Shown in pieces: positions 21,462 to 31,820 of a stretch of DNA of 64,000 nucleotides. A program made the translations under genes and the position numbers. How positions within the stretch are numbered: the stretch's first letter is position 1; each line of letters starts with the position of its first letter. The notes beneath the pieces are model-generated. The model saw nothing but the letters and a program-made list of their open reading frames with translations, was not told where the DNA came from and made no database searches. The DNA is from Ichthyophis bannanicus (taxonomy: Eukaryota; Chordata; Amphibia; Gymnophiona; Ichthyophiidae): assembly GCA_033557465.1 (NCBI GenBank), contig CM066043.1, forward strand, positions 106,568,278-106,632,277. Reading direction: 5' to 3'.

Positions 21462-23430
21462 CCAAGTGGCTATGTTCTATGTGAACAGCAAGAGAGCATG
21501 TGCTTGTACCTCCTGAGCTGGGAGGCTGTTCACCTCTGGAATTTGTCCTGCTCCATGGCATGGACCTCAGGGTGACATATCTGCCTGGCGAGAGCAATGA
21601 CCTAGCAGACTGCCTCAGCTGGGTGCTTCAGCCAAACAAGTGGACCCTCAGGAGGGACTTGGTGGAGTGGATCTTCCAGGAGTGGGGCACCCCCGAGGTG
21701 GACCTCTTTGCCACAGCACAGAATGTGCAGGTAGCTCGATTCTGCTCTAGAAGGCCGGCTAGCAGTAGCTTGGGACCAGATGCCTTCCTGCTACAGTGGT
21801 AGGTCAGCCTATTTTATGTCTACCCCCGATACCGCTCATCATGAAGACGCTCCTGAAGCTCCAGGCTGAGGGGGAATCCATGATTCTCATCACTCCCTAT
21901 TGGCCCCAGCAACCGTGGTTCCTATTACTGCTACAACTCTCGCAGAGGGAGCCTCTCTACCTGGGCTCTGACCCGGATCTGATTTCTCAGGAGAGCAGCT
22001 CCTTGTTGTACCCCAACATTTCCTCCCAAACACTCAAGGCATGGATGCTGAGTGGATAGCCCTCGCGGAGCTTGCCCTTCCTAAGGGTGTTACCAAGATC
22101 CCCCTGCATCCAACACTGAGTCAACACATAAGGCCTATGCATTCAAGTGGTGGTGGTTTGCCATCTGGTGCACTAGTCGGGCCCTGGACCCCTTTACCTA
22201 CCCCATAGACCAGCTGTTGGAGTATCTTCGGTACCGCTATGATTCTGGGTTCAAGCCTACTAAATGATAAAGCAATTTAAAAAAAAAGGTTAAATAAATA
22301 AATACAATAAAGTCTAACTTGGCGCACGTTCACCTCAGCGGAATAGAAGTGTTCCATCATGGCTGTGGGGAGAAGCCCATGTTGGCTCACCCTCTGGTGG
22401 GCTGTTACATGCAGGGCTTGCTTCTTTTGAAGCCTTCAGTCAACCCCCCTCTGGCTGCCTGGGACCTGAATGCGGTCCTCGGCCAGCTCATGCAGGCTCC
22501 TTTCGAGCCACTAGACACTTGCTCTCTGAAGTTGTTAACCTGGAAGGTCCTCTTCCTGATGGTGGTCATGTCAGCCTGGCATGTTAGTGAGCTCCAGGTG
22601 CTGGTCGCGCACCCTCCGTAAACCACGTTTTACCAGAAATAGGTGGGGCTCCACACGCACCTTCGCTTTCTGCCACAGAGATTCTCGGCTTTTCACCTCA
22701 ACCAGTCTATTGTTCTGATGTTCTTTCCCCGACCTCACACCAATCATGTTGCACATGCTGGATTGCAAGCATACATTGGCATTCTTGGAGCGCACAGAGA
22801 CACACCATCAATCCTCCCAACTATTCATCTTCTTTGACCCCAATAGACTGGAGGCTGCTGTTTCGAAGCGTACGTTATCCCTCTGGCTCGCAGCCTGCAT
22901 TGCCCATGCATACTCCTTGGCTGGTCTGAGCCTTGAGGGTCATGCCACAGTTCACAATGTCCATGCGATGGCTACATTAGTAGCCAACCTCTGCTTTGTT
23001 TCCACAGAGGAAATCTGCCGGGATGCGACATGGTCTTCGGTCCATACCTTCGTGGCCCATTATTGTCTGGATGGAGATTCCCGACGGGACAGCACTTTTG
23101 GCCAGGCTGTGTTCTAGCATCTCTTTGGGTCTTAGAGTCAACTCCTACCCACCGGCCCTTCTGTCCATTCAGGCTACCTGCTGAAAATTCCCTCAGGTGT
23201 CTGCTATATCTGCTGAGGATACTGAATCGGATGAGTCCTTCAGTGGGACTACCTCTCTGGTCATCCTGACTTCTCCAGTTCTCGTTGCTCGATTGGGCTG
23301 CTTATCTCCTTGGTTTCCGGTAGCCTGTAGCTTGGGAGTACCATACATGAGGACTTATTTCTTGCTTGTTCACGGAGAAAGCATAATTACTCACCTGTAG
23401 CAGGTATTCTCCATGAACAAACACAGGCAG
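21462..23430 (+). mobile_element. DIRS-0, 3' part: RNase H, methyltransferase-like region, recombinase
   Basis: Resumes with QVAMFYVNS (RNase H) and NDLADCLS. EVDLFATAQNVQVARF and LCLPPIPLIMKTLLKL follow (methyltransferase-like). Then the recombinase: KAYAFKWWWFAIWC, NPPLAAWDLNAVLGQLM, MSAWHVSELQVL and HYCLDGDSRRD. The first catalytic Arg (SARRxSEL elsewhere) is lost and HNVHAM has lost the Arg of HxxR. A tail-only insertion (about 22265-22308) interrupts it. The end (23345-23430) has the complement of the left terminus, then half of the hairpin, so the last about 250 bp of the element are missing. Confidence 0.85.
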
Positions 23431-23478
23431 AAAGACTGACTTACACTCACACTGTTACGGGAAATGAGACACTGGTAG

Positions 23479-23915
23479 GACAAAGTGGAGCATATTTACT
23501 AAAATGCAGTGGTTTACCACATGTTTATCCTAAAATTTAGAATAGGGGTGGTGCCGGACCTACGCTAATAAATGGAGGCATGTCTGACATGTCTCCAGAC
23601 CTCATGTATTTAGTGCAAGTTCTGTACCACTCTCACTTTTGCCATGATTAACGCAGTTGCACTTAACACCATCCACTGAAATGGTGGTAAATGCACCCAT
23701 GCTAAGTGCAACACCATTGGTTAGCAAGCATTAAGGACTCCTGCTCTAACCACAATGTGTGTGAACTGCCCAGTCTCTGCCCAAACCCATGCTAAGTAGT
23801 TATCATGGATTTTTAACATAACTTCATTTTTGATACACAGTAAGGGTCCACCATGCACACTTAGCTGATGCTAAATTCTGCACTAACCATTAGCGCACTT
23901 TAGTAAATACCCCAG
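23479..23915. mobile_element. MITE-like foldback element (low confidence)
   Basis: TATTTACTAAAATGC on the left (about 23485) and GCACTTTAGTAAATACCCC on the right (about 23895) form terminal inverted repeats about 430 bp apart. The 51566-51677 MITE has similar ends (GGGGTAT...TTTACTAAA). No ORF. I could not fix a target duplication. Confidence 0.45.
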
Positions 23916-23916
23916 T

Positions 23917-24045
23917 GTGTGAGGGAAGCTTGTACTGCTGCTGCTGCCAACACTGTCCTATGGTGAGGCAGTAGAGAGTGAGCAAGACTTGTAATGCTGC
24001 TGTCCATGCTGTGCCTGTTGTAAGATGGAGCAGTGTATGCGTGCG
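23917..24045 (+). repeat. Isolated copies of the 63-bp minisatellite
   Basis: Two degenerate units (GAGGGAAGCTTGTACTGCTG and GTAATGCTGCTGTCCATGCT) match the array at 27225-27960. CR1-b lies between, so the array was probably split by, or rearranged around, this CR1. Confidence 0.65.
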
Positions 24046-24059
24046 TGAAGTGTGTGTAT

Positions 24060-25744
24060 ATGTAAGACATCCTTACTTCTACTTTTGTTTAAAGGGACCA
24101 CATGTGCCTCTCTCCAGTCCTCTGGCACCACCCCCGCCTCCAAAGAGGCATTGAAAAGGTCAATCAATGGACCTGCTAGAACGTCCCCAAGTTCCTTCAG
24201 TATTCTCATAAGAACATAAGATATGCTACACTGGTTCAGACCAAGGTCCATCAAGCCCAGTATCCTGTTTCCAACAGTGGCCAATCTAGGTCACAAGTAC
24301 CTAGCAGTTTCCACAAAAGACACAGGTTCCACAATGCTTGTATCCCATCTGGTCCCATCACTTTGTCCACTTTTAGTTTAGCTAGTTCCTCAAGAACACA
24401 TTCTTCTGAAAATTATTTGAGTTGCCCCTCACTTTTATTCCTGTTTGTGGGTGTTGTCTGAGTGTCCCTTCATTCGTGAATACAGAACAGAAATATTTGT
24501 TAAGCAATTTTGCTTTATCCTCATCAGCTTCTACATATTCCTCCCCTTCACCCTTGAGTCTGACAATACCACTTTTGCCCTTTCTCCTCTCACTAACATA
24601 TCTGAAAAATATCTTATCCCCCCCTCCCATTTTATTGCATTGGCTATTTCCTCTTCTTTTTGCATCTTTGCTTTCTTGACTACTTTGCCAGCCTCTCTAT
24701 GTTTTTCCAAATATACAGTAGATGCCTGTCTTCCTCTCTCTGTGATCTCTTGTATTTCATGAAGGCCTCCCTCTATTTTTTTCATCTTTTCAGCTACCTC
24801 TTTTGAGAACCATAGTGGCCTCCTTTTCCTTTTACCTTTATTTACCATTCTAACAAAAAGGATGGTTGCCCGTAAAATATCCCCTTTCAGTTTTGCCTAC
24901 TGTTTTTCTACATCCCCCAGCTGTCCCCATCCCGATAACCACTCCTTGAGATATTGGCCCATCTTGCCAAAGTTAGTTTTCCTAAAGTCTAAGACCCTCG
25001 CTTTTGAATGGATTTTATCAGTCCTAGTCCTAATACTGAACCACACTATCTTGTGATCACTGGATGTGAGATGATCTCCCACTCTAACATCAGAAACACT
25101 TTACCCATTGGTAAGCACCAAGTCCAGTAAGGCCCCTGTTACCAATTGCCTGAATAGTTCTTCCTATAAAGAATCCGGATCTCTTTGCTTCTGGATGATA
25201 CCAAAGCAGGGATGCGCCAGTTAACATCTGGCATATTGAAATTCCCTATCAGTAGCACTTCCGCTTTCCTGGCAATGCTGCGTGCCTTCTATTAAATCTC
25301 TGTTCACGTCTTCTCCCTGTGATGGAGGTCTGTATATCACACCAGTGTAAATGAATTATCTTTCCCTCTTTCTAGTTTAACCCACACTGACTCCTCTCTT
25401 CCTTTTAAGCCCTGTATTTCCATAGCTTTAATATTATTTTTTACATATAGTGCCACTCCTCCTCCCCTTCTTCCTACCCTGTCCTTTCTGAATAACGTAT
25501 AGTCTAGAATAGTTAAATCCCAGTCATGGTTGTCCATGAACCATGTCTCTGTAACTGCCACAAAATCCAAGTCAGCTACTCCCACCAAAGCCTCAACATC
25601 TGGGATCGTATTTCCCATGCTACAGGCATTTATACACACTGGTTTCCAGATGTTGCCCCTTTTACCTATTTCTATAAAAGTATTTAATGTTTCACTTACC
25701 TGAGGGCTTTCACCTACCTGGGGGCTTTCTTCACCCATCCCCAA
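24060..25744 (-). pseudogene. CR1-b ORF2, endonuclease and start of RT
   Basis: Endonuclease: VCINACSMGNTIPDVEAL, DLDFVAVTETWF (the catalytic Glu), GRRGGGVALYVK, then TSSDHKIVWFSI (SDH motif). Between domains: RPLWFSKEVAEKMKK and FRYVSERRKGKSG. RT start: LLNKYFCSVFTNEG, VMGPDGI, then LAGPLIDLFNASLEAGVVPE. Frameshifts separate each block. Confidence 0.88.
24211..24346 (-). mobile_element. CR1 3'-tail-only insertion in CR1-b
   Basis: The - strand reads GGCCACTGTTGGAAACAGGA, then ACTGGGCTTGATGGACCTTG, and ends TTATGTTCTTATG: the CR1 3' end. It interrupts CR1-b between GPDGI and LKELGDVL. Only about 135 bp were copied. Confidence 0.75.
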
Positions 25745-25913
25745 TGAATCTAGTTTAAAGCCCTCTTCAGTAGGTTAGCCAGTCTTCTACTGAAGACATG
25801 TTGACCCTTCTTGGCCAGATTGATGCTATCTCTGCTCTGCAGCCCTTGGAACATCATCCCATGGTCCACGAAACCAAAACAAACTTGATGACACCATCCA
25901 TGGAGCCATGCAT

Positions 25914-26694
25914 TTATCTCCAGGATGAAAGCTTCTCTGCCTTGGCCTTTATCCTCTGTCCCAGAGCCATGAAGTCACTCTTGATACACTCAGAGGGATA
26001 CCTGGCAGTATCATTTGTGCCGACATGAATGAGCAGCATTGGGTAATAGTCAGTAGGCTTGATGAGTCTCAGGAAACTCTCCATAACATCTTGGAGTTTG
26101 GCACCTGGCAGACAATATATCTCTAGGGACATCAAGTCTGGTTGGCAGATGAGACGCCTCAGTACCCTCAGAAGAGAGTCACCAACCACCACTATCCTTC
26201 ACTTCCTAGTGGTCACTGATTCTGCAACTTTGGGGTGATCAAGCTCTGGTTCTTCCCTTTCCTGGGATGCCTCCACCTCCTCCAATACCAGGGCTGCATA
26301 ATGGTTCTTCAATTCAAGGGCTTGAGGAGTTGGATTAGTGATTCTGCAGGTCCTGGTGACTCATGTTCAACCTTCGTCCTTCTGTAGGCTCCCATCTTCA
26401 CCTCTACTGGAGAGCTTGGATTTTTCAAGAAACATCTAAATCAATGCACTTCTCACTGTCTTGAATGCTCCTCAGCCTTGCCACCTCTTCTCTGAGTTCC
26501 ACCACCTGTTTCCTGAGAGCTTCAGCATGTAGGCATCCTGCACATGGAACTGGTCCTTCAACTGGCATTGGGAACTCTCTCTGGACAGACAGAAGCTGTA
26601 ATGGGGGCAACAGCTTTGGCAATATGATTTTTCCCAGCCATTGTTCTGTTGATGGAGCTTTGGTACCTGTTGAAGTAAAAGAGAGACCTATCAA
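25914..26694 (-). pseudogene. CR1-b ORF1 with GDSL-esterase-like domain
   Basis: The N-terminal part has CAGCLHAEALRKQVVELREEVARL, a Cys pair followed by a coiled coil. The C-terminal part has MVVGDSLLRVL (the GDS nucleophile block) and LLIHVGTNDTARY (the GxND block), the two best-known motifs of SGNH/GDSL hydrolases. Such a domain is a known feature of CR1 ORF1. The pieces are in different frames. Confidence 0.82.
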
Positions 26695-26760
26695 AGTACC
26701 AGCCTGTTTCTCAGTTGTCCTCTCAAAGAAAAAAGCAGTTGACCTATTTTAAGTGTGTTC

Positions 26761-27224
26761 TAAATGTGCTATTCTAAGTCCCTGTGTGTAGCTAATTGGG
26801 GAGTTGCCCTATAAAGCAAGAATGCTCACATGGGGTGGGTGGGAGCTAGGGAGGGAACTAACTCCTGATGAGGTGTCAGTGGCTTTAAAGAGCTGAGAAA
26901 GAGAACTTAACAGCAGCGTTTTAAACCTACACCACTAAAATCCCCAAATATTTCCCCTTTTGAAATAAAACACCAAAAAAGACTAACTCTTTCTAAAAAT
27001 GTATACCAAAAAGTCTTTTAAGAGCTCTCAGGCAGAGAGCTAGTAATTAAAAGTCACACACATACCTTGCTTTGAAATGGAGAGACCCTGTTAGGAATGT
27101 CTTGGAAGGTTCTGAAGACTTTTATGCAGTCCTAAGTTCTTTCACAGGCTAATCAGCCCACTAACTCCTGATGAGGTGTCAGTGGCTTCAAAGAGCTGAG
27201 AAAATGAAACTAACAACAGGTTCT
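26761..27224 (-). other. Probable CR1-b 5' region; no gene
   Basis: No coding signal. A 45-bp direct repeat (ACTCCTGATGAGGTGTCAGT and on to GAGCTGAGAAA) occurs at about 26858-26902 and 27161-27205. It lies just upstream of ORF1 and may be 5' UTR of CR1 with repeated sequence. Confidence 0.45.
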
Positions 27225-27960
27225 GTGGTGAGGCAGTATGTATATGAGGGAAGCTTGCACTGCTGTTGCCCGTGCTGCACTGGATCTATGGTGGGACAGT
27301 GTGCATGTGAGGAAGCTTGCACTACTGCTGTCCTTGTTGCACTGGTTCTACACTGGGACAGTGTGTAGGTGAGAGAAGATTGCACTGCTGCTGCCTGTGC
27401 TGCACTGGTTCCATGGTGGGGCAGTGTGTATGTGAGAGAAACTTCCACGGCTCTTGTCCGTGCTGCACTGGATCTATGTTGGGGCAGTATGTATGGGAGA
27501 GAAGCTTGCACTACTACTTTTTGTGCTGTACTGGTTCTACACTGGGGCAGTGTGTATGGGAGAGAAGCTTGCACTGCTACTGTCCATTCTGTACTGGTTC
27601 TATGTTGGGAGGCAGTGTTTATGTGAGAGAAGCTTGCACTGCTGCTGTCTGTGCACCTGTGAGAGAAGCTTGCACTGCTTATGTCAATGCTGCATGGATT
27701 CTATGGTGGGGCAATATACATGTGAGGAAAGCATACATTTCTGCTGTCCATGCTGCACTGGTTCTACAGTGGGGCAGTGTGCATGTGAGGGAAGCTTGCA
27801 CTTCTGCTGTCCATGTTGCTTTGGTTCTACGGTGGGGCAGTGTGCATGTGAGGGACGCATGCACTGCTACTGTCCATGCTGCACTGGTTCTACAGTCGGG
27901 CAGTATGCATGTGAGGAAAGCTTGCACTGTTGCTCTCTGTTCTTTACCTGTTCTGTGGTT
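27225..27960 (+). repeat. 63-bp minisatellite (about 12 units)
   Basis: Successive copies of GAAGCTTGCACTGCTGCTGT recur at spacings of 62-63 bp (27251, 27313, 27376 and on). Because 63 is a multiple of three, several frames stay open and give a Cys-rich 21-residue repeat (27317-28072). I regard that as a by-product. Sequence after the array (27969-28055) resembles 49583-49663. Confidence 0.88.
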
Positions 27961-28070
27961 AAATGAAAGAATGGAAAAATCCCAATTGTTAGGTATATAC
28001 TATAATCATTTTAATAAAATTAACTATAAAGAAAACCTAATATCATCAATAAACCACATCAATAATTTAT

Positions 28071-28399
28071 AAACTAACTAATAAATGAAATTCAAATGTT
28101 AAAAGTTGTAAGTTCTAAGAAAGATCTCAATTACAGGCTTTCAAATTTGATTACCATATTAATTGTTCACCCTTAAAACACTAAAAAGAAAAATCTTTAC
28201 TGAAACTGAGCAACAAGCTCCATATTCAGCAAATGAATCATTTCATCAAAGATATACACTGCCTTCTAAAAAGCTTCACATCCTTGTACTTTCACAGTTT
28301 GCTATCTAAAAATATAATTCAAAATGTATTAAGTGAGAGCCTGTTTCATAAATGTCGGTAGTGCTACTGAATATTGCTGGCTTGGGCCGCTAATCACCC
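28071..28399. other. AT-rich interval, nothing recognised
   Basis: No ORF of note, no RNA-gene boxes and no terminal repeats that I can identify. Confidence 0.5.
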
Positions 28400-28660
28400 T
28401 GATGCTAAGTGCTTAGCATTGCAGCGTTGCAAGGGCAACCCTGCAGGTTATCTGGGCAGCAGTGATAGCCACCTCCCAGTTTCTCCAACTGGCTAAAGTT
28501 AGGACAGATGAATGGCAGTCCCAACTGTAGCCACTGTTGCAATCCGGCTAGCAGCTGAATATCACCGCTGACCGGATTGCAAGATCGCAATCTGGGCAAC
28601 TCGGATATTCAATGCCAACGACCCCGATATGGCCCTGGCATTGAATATCCAGGGCAAAGT
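28400..28660. repeat. Cluster of hairpins
   Basis: Three inverted repeats in sequence: ATGCTAAG/CTTAGCAT (28402-28419, 2-nt loop); TTGCAATCCGG/CCGGATTGCAA (28537-28547 and 28572-28582); GGATATTCAATGCCA/TGGCATTGAATATCC (28603-28617 and 28636-28650). All arms are perfect. A similar but larger cluster lies at 45218-45795. Confidence 0.7.
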
Positions 28661-28947
28661 TAAAGCAATGATGGCCAACCACTTAACTGTGCTGGCCGTT
28701 GCAGCTAAACATCCCTCCTCCAAAAGTGTTGATTGCATAAGTCTTTACATGCCTTTAGTAGAAGCCCCTTTGGCAGCAATAGCAGCCATGAGTGATTTAG
28801 GAGAAGCGTCTACCAACCTGAATGATGCTGTTTTTGCCCATTTTTCTTGGCAGAATAGCTCCAGTTCCTTCAAGTTGCCTGGGAATTGTCTGTGGACTTC
28901 AGTCTTCAAGTCTTACCACAGATTTACTGGTGATTCAGGTTTGGGCT

Positions 28948-30236
28948 TTTTTTTTTTATTTCAAAATTCTTAACCATACTTACAAAGCAAGTATACAAGA
29001 AACATGATTGAAATCAAATACCAGAAAAGATCAAGTGCAAAAATACACTTACAAAAGAAGTCATAACAATCCAATAGCCCAAAAAAATGGGGAGGAGAAG
29101 AATACTAAAGAAAATCCAACAAGAAACAAGGTGAAAAAACAAGAATCCCATGATTAACAGCCAGTTATCTAAACCACCCATAGCTCATCCCTCTGAAGCC
29201 TTTTTCTCCTTATCAACTAGAAAAACCTCCAGCTGTGGAGAGTCTAAGAAAATATACCTAACACCCTGAAAAGTGACCAAGCACTTATAGGGATAACGTA
29301 AAAAAAATGAAGCCCCAACGGCCAATACCCTAGGCCTGATGGCCAAAAAGGCCCGCCGGCGTAGCTGAGTGGCCCAGGAGACATCAGGAAACAATTGAAC
29401 TCACGACCCAGAAAAATTAAATGCCTTATTTTTAAAGTAACTCCTAAGCACTGAAGTCTTATCCTGTTCAGAAAGAAAAGTAACCAGAAGAGTAGTCTTG
29501 GTGGAAATAACGTCCTGCAAGTCCTCTAAGAACTGAATCAAATTGAAATTTTCCTGAGGTTGCAAAACATCAAAACCCTCAGAGGACTCCCTGACATCCC
29601 ACCACCTGACAAGTAAAATAACCTGGAAAAAAACATTGAGTCAGCTGTGGGTAAACCCAAAACTTCCTTAAGTTATTTCCGAAATAAGACTTCAGAAGAA
29701 AGCAAATGGCAATAGGGAAAATTCAAACAATGAAGATTTCTACTCCTGAAATTATTTTCCAACATTTCTAATTTCCAATGGATTACTAAACTATCCTTAA
29801 TAAAGGAGGCATTCACCACATTCAAAGAAGAAAAAGAGCTATCATATTTATAAATCTGGGAAGCAAGAGAGACCGCCTGATCCTCAACTTTAACCAGCCG
29901 AGCGGCAGCCTCTGGTGAGAAGCTGCACAGATGGGAAACAGTGTTGGCCAAAGCCTGCTCAGTCCTTGTGCCCTATCCATAGAGTTACCACTGAAGGCTG
30001 TCATTTGCAAGGTACCAGGAATGGGCCATATCCAGATGCCAGAGAGAGAGTATGGAATCACCTTCAGGTTCATCAGCTGTACAGAAGGTACATCATTGTA
30101 TGCTGAAAGAGAGAGGAGAAGAGTGTTGGCAGCATCAGTAAGCAGATTTGTGTTTGCTCTGTCCTTGGCTTGGGCTTCTATGTTGGCTGCTGTGTCATTA
30201 ATGAAGCTAATAGGGGAAGTGTTATGAGTCCCAGCA
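28948..30236 (-). mobile_element. L1-ORF1-only retrotransposed element (HAL1-like)
   Basis: The - strand carries ORF1 text in several frames: KLEMLENNFRSRNLHCLNFP (RNA-binding entry), TTLLVTFLSEQDKT, then FPDVSWATQLRRRAFLAIRP, LAVGASFFLRYPYKCLVTFQG. After the ORF1 stop near 29185 there are only about 230 bases of 3' UTR, ending GAAATAAA and a poly(A) (28948-28960 as T-complement). No endonuclease or RT follows. The upstream part to 30236 is less certain. This matches the half-L1 layout in which an ORF1-only RNA is mobilised by another L1. Confidence 0.65.
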
Positions 30237-30240
30237 AAGG

Positions 30241-31818
30241 TATCATAAGAACACAAGATATGCCATACTGAGTCAGACCAAGGTCCATCAGGCCCAGTAT
30301 CCGGTTTCCAACAGTGGCCAATTCAGGCCACAAGTACCTGGCAGGTTGCCAAAGAGGCACACAGGTTCCACAATGCTTGTACTGGAACAAGCAGTGGATT
30401 TCCTGGGTCCTCTTTAATAATGGTTTATGGACTTTTCCTCTAGGAACTTGTTCAAACCTTTTTTAAACCCAGCTACACTAACAGCTTTTACTACATCTTC
30501 TGGTAAGGAATTCCAGAGTTTGATTATGGGTTGAGTGAAAAAATATTTTCTTATTAGTCTTAAATGGGTTGCATTGTAGCTTCATTGTGTGTCCTAGTCT
30601 TTCTACTTTTTGACGGCATAAAAAAACTGAACAATGTTTACCCGTTCCACTCCATTCATTAATTTATAGACCTCTATTATATCTACCCTCAGCTGTCTCT
30701 TTTCCAAGTTGAACAGCCCCAACCTTTTAAGCCTCTCCTCATAGGGGTATTCTTCCATTCTCTTTAACATTTTTATCGCTCTTCTTTGTATCTTTTCTAA
30801 TTCTGTTATATCCTTTGTAAGATATGGCGACCAGAATTGCACACAATATTCAAGGTGCAGTCACACCATGGAACGATATAGAGGCATTATAATATCCTTA
30901 GTTTTATTCTTCATTCCTTTCCTTAAGATTCCTAGCATTCTATTTGCTTTCTTGGCCGCCACTGCTCACTGGGCAGAGGGCTTCAACATGTTATCAACGA
31001 AGACGCCTAAATCTTTTTCCTGGGTGGTGGCTCCTAATGTGGAACTTTGCATCATGTAACCGTAGTTTGGGTTGTTCTTTCCTAGGTGCATAACTTTGCA
31101 CTTGTGCACATTAAATTTCATCTGCCATTTGTATGCCAGGTCTTCCAATTTATCAAAGTCCTCTTGCAATTTTTCACAATCCTCATGGGTTTTAACAACT
31201 TTGAATAATTTTGTGTCATCTGCAAATTTGATTACCTCACTTGTTATTCACATTTCCAAGTCATTTACGAATATCTTAAAAAGCAGCGGACCCAGCACAG
31301 ATCCCTGGGGTACTCCACTATTCACCTTTCTCCATTGGGAAAACTGACCATTTAGCCCTACCCTCTGCTTTCTATCTTTTAACTAGTTCATGATCCACAA
31401 TAGTACACTGCCTCCTATCCCATGACTTTTTAATTTCGCCAAGAGTTTCTCATGAGGGACCTTGTCAAAGGCTTTTTGAAAATCCAAATGCACTATGTCA
31501 ACTGACTCACCTTTGTCTACCTGTTTATTCACACCTTCAAAAAAACATAACAGATTAGTAAGACAACACCTTCCATGACTAAAGCCATGTTGGCTATCTC
31601 CTATAAAGGCATGACTATCTACATGTTCCGTAATTTTGTTCTTTATAATTGTTTCTACCATTTTTCCTGGTACTGACATCAGGGCCACTGGTCTGTAGTT
31701 TCCCGGATCATACCTGGAACTCTTTTTAAAATTTGGCGTTACATTGGCCATCCTCCAATCTTCAGGTATTACAGATGATTTTAATGATAGTTCACAGATT
31801 ACTAATAGCAGGTCTGCA
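30241..31818 (-). mobile_element. CR1 LINE (CR1-c), 5'-truncated
   Basis: On the - strand the RT runs from LLLVICELSLKSS through [57 protein letters not shown] (catalytic FADD) and EYCVQFWSPYL to VYKLMNGVERVN. The 3' UTR ends at 30241 with GTGTTCTTATG. Stops and shifts are present. Its truncated 5' end abuts the 3' end of CR1-d. Confidence 0.88.
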
Positions 31819-31820
31819 AT

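Larger units (their letters stand above)
24060..26760 (-). mobile_element. CR1 LINE (CR1-b) with ORF1 and ORF2 remains
   Basis: On the - strand: ORF1 (26694-25914), ORF2 endonuclease (25744-24897) and the first part of the RT (to about 24085, VPEDWREAHVVPL). The RT core and 3' UTR are missing, so the copy is truncated at its 3' end. LINE insertion normally truncates the 5' end, so a later deletion is likely. A separate CR1 tail (24211-24346) sits inside it. Confidence 0.85.

Noticed and set aside
27225..27960. CRISPR-like array
   Set aside because: The units are contiguous and diverged, without unique spacers, and the genome is eukaryotic: a minisatellite.
27317..28072. 251-codon Cys-rich protein with 21-residue repeats
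   Set aside because: The repeat unit is 63 bp, a multiple of three, so open frames arise automatically in several frames and on both strands.
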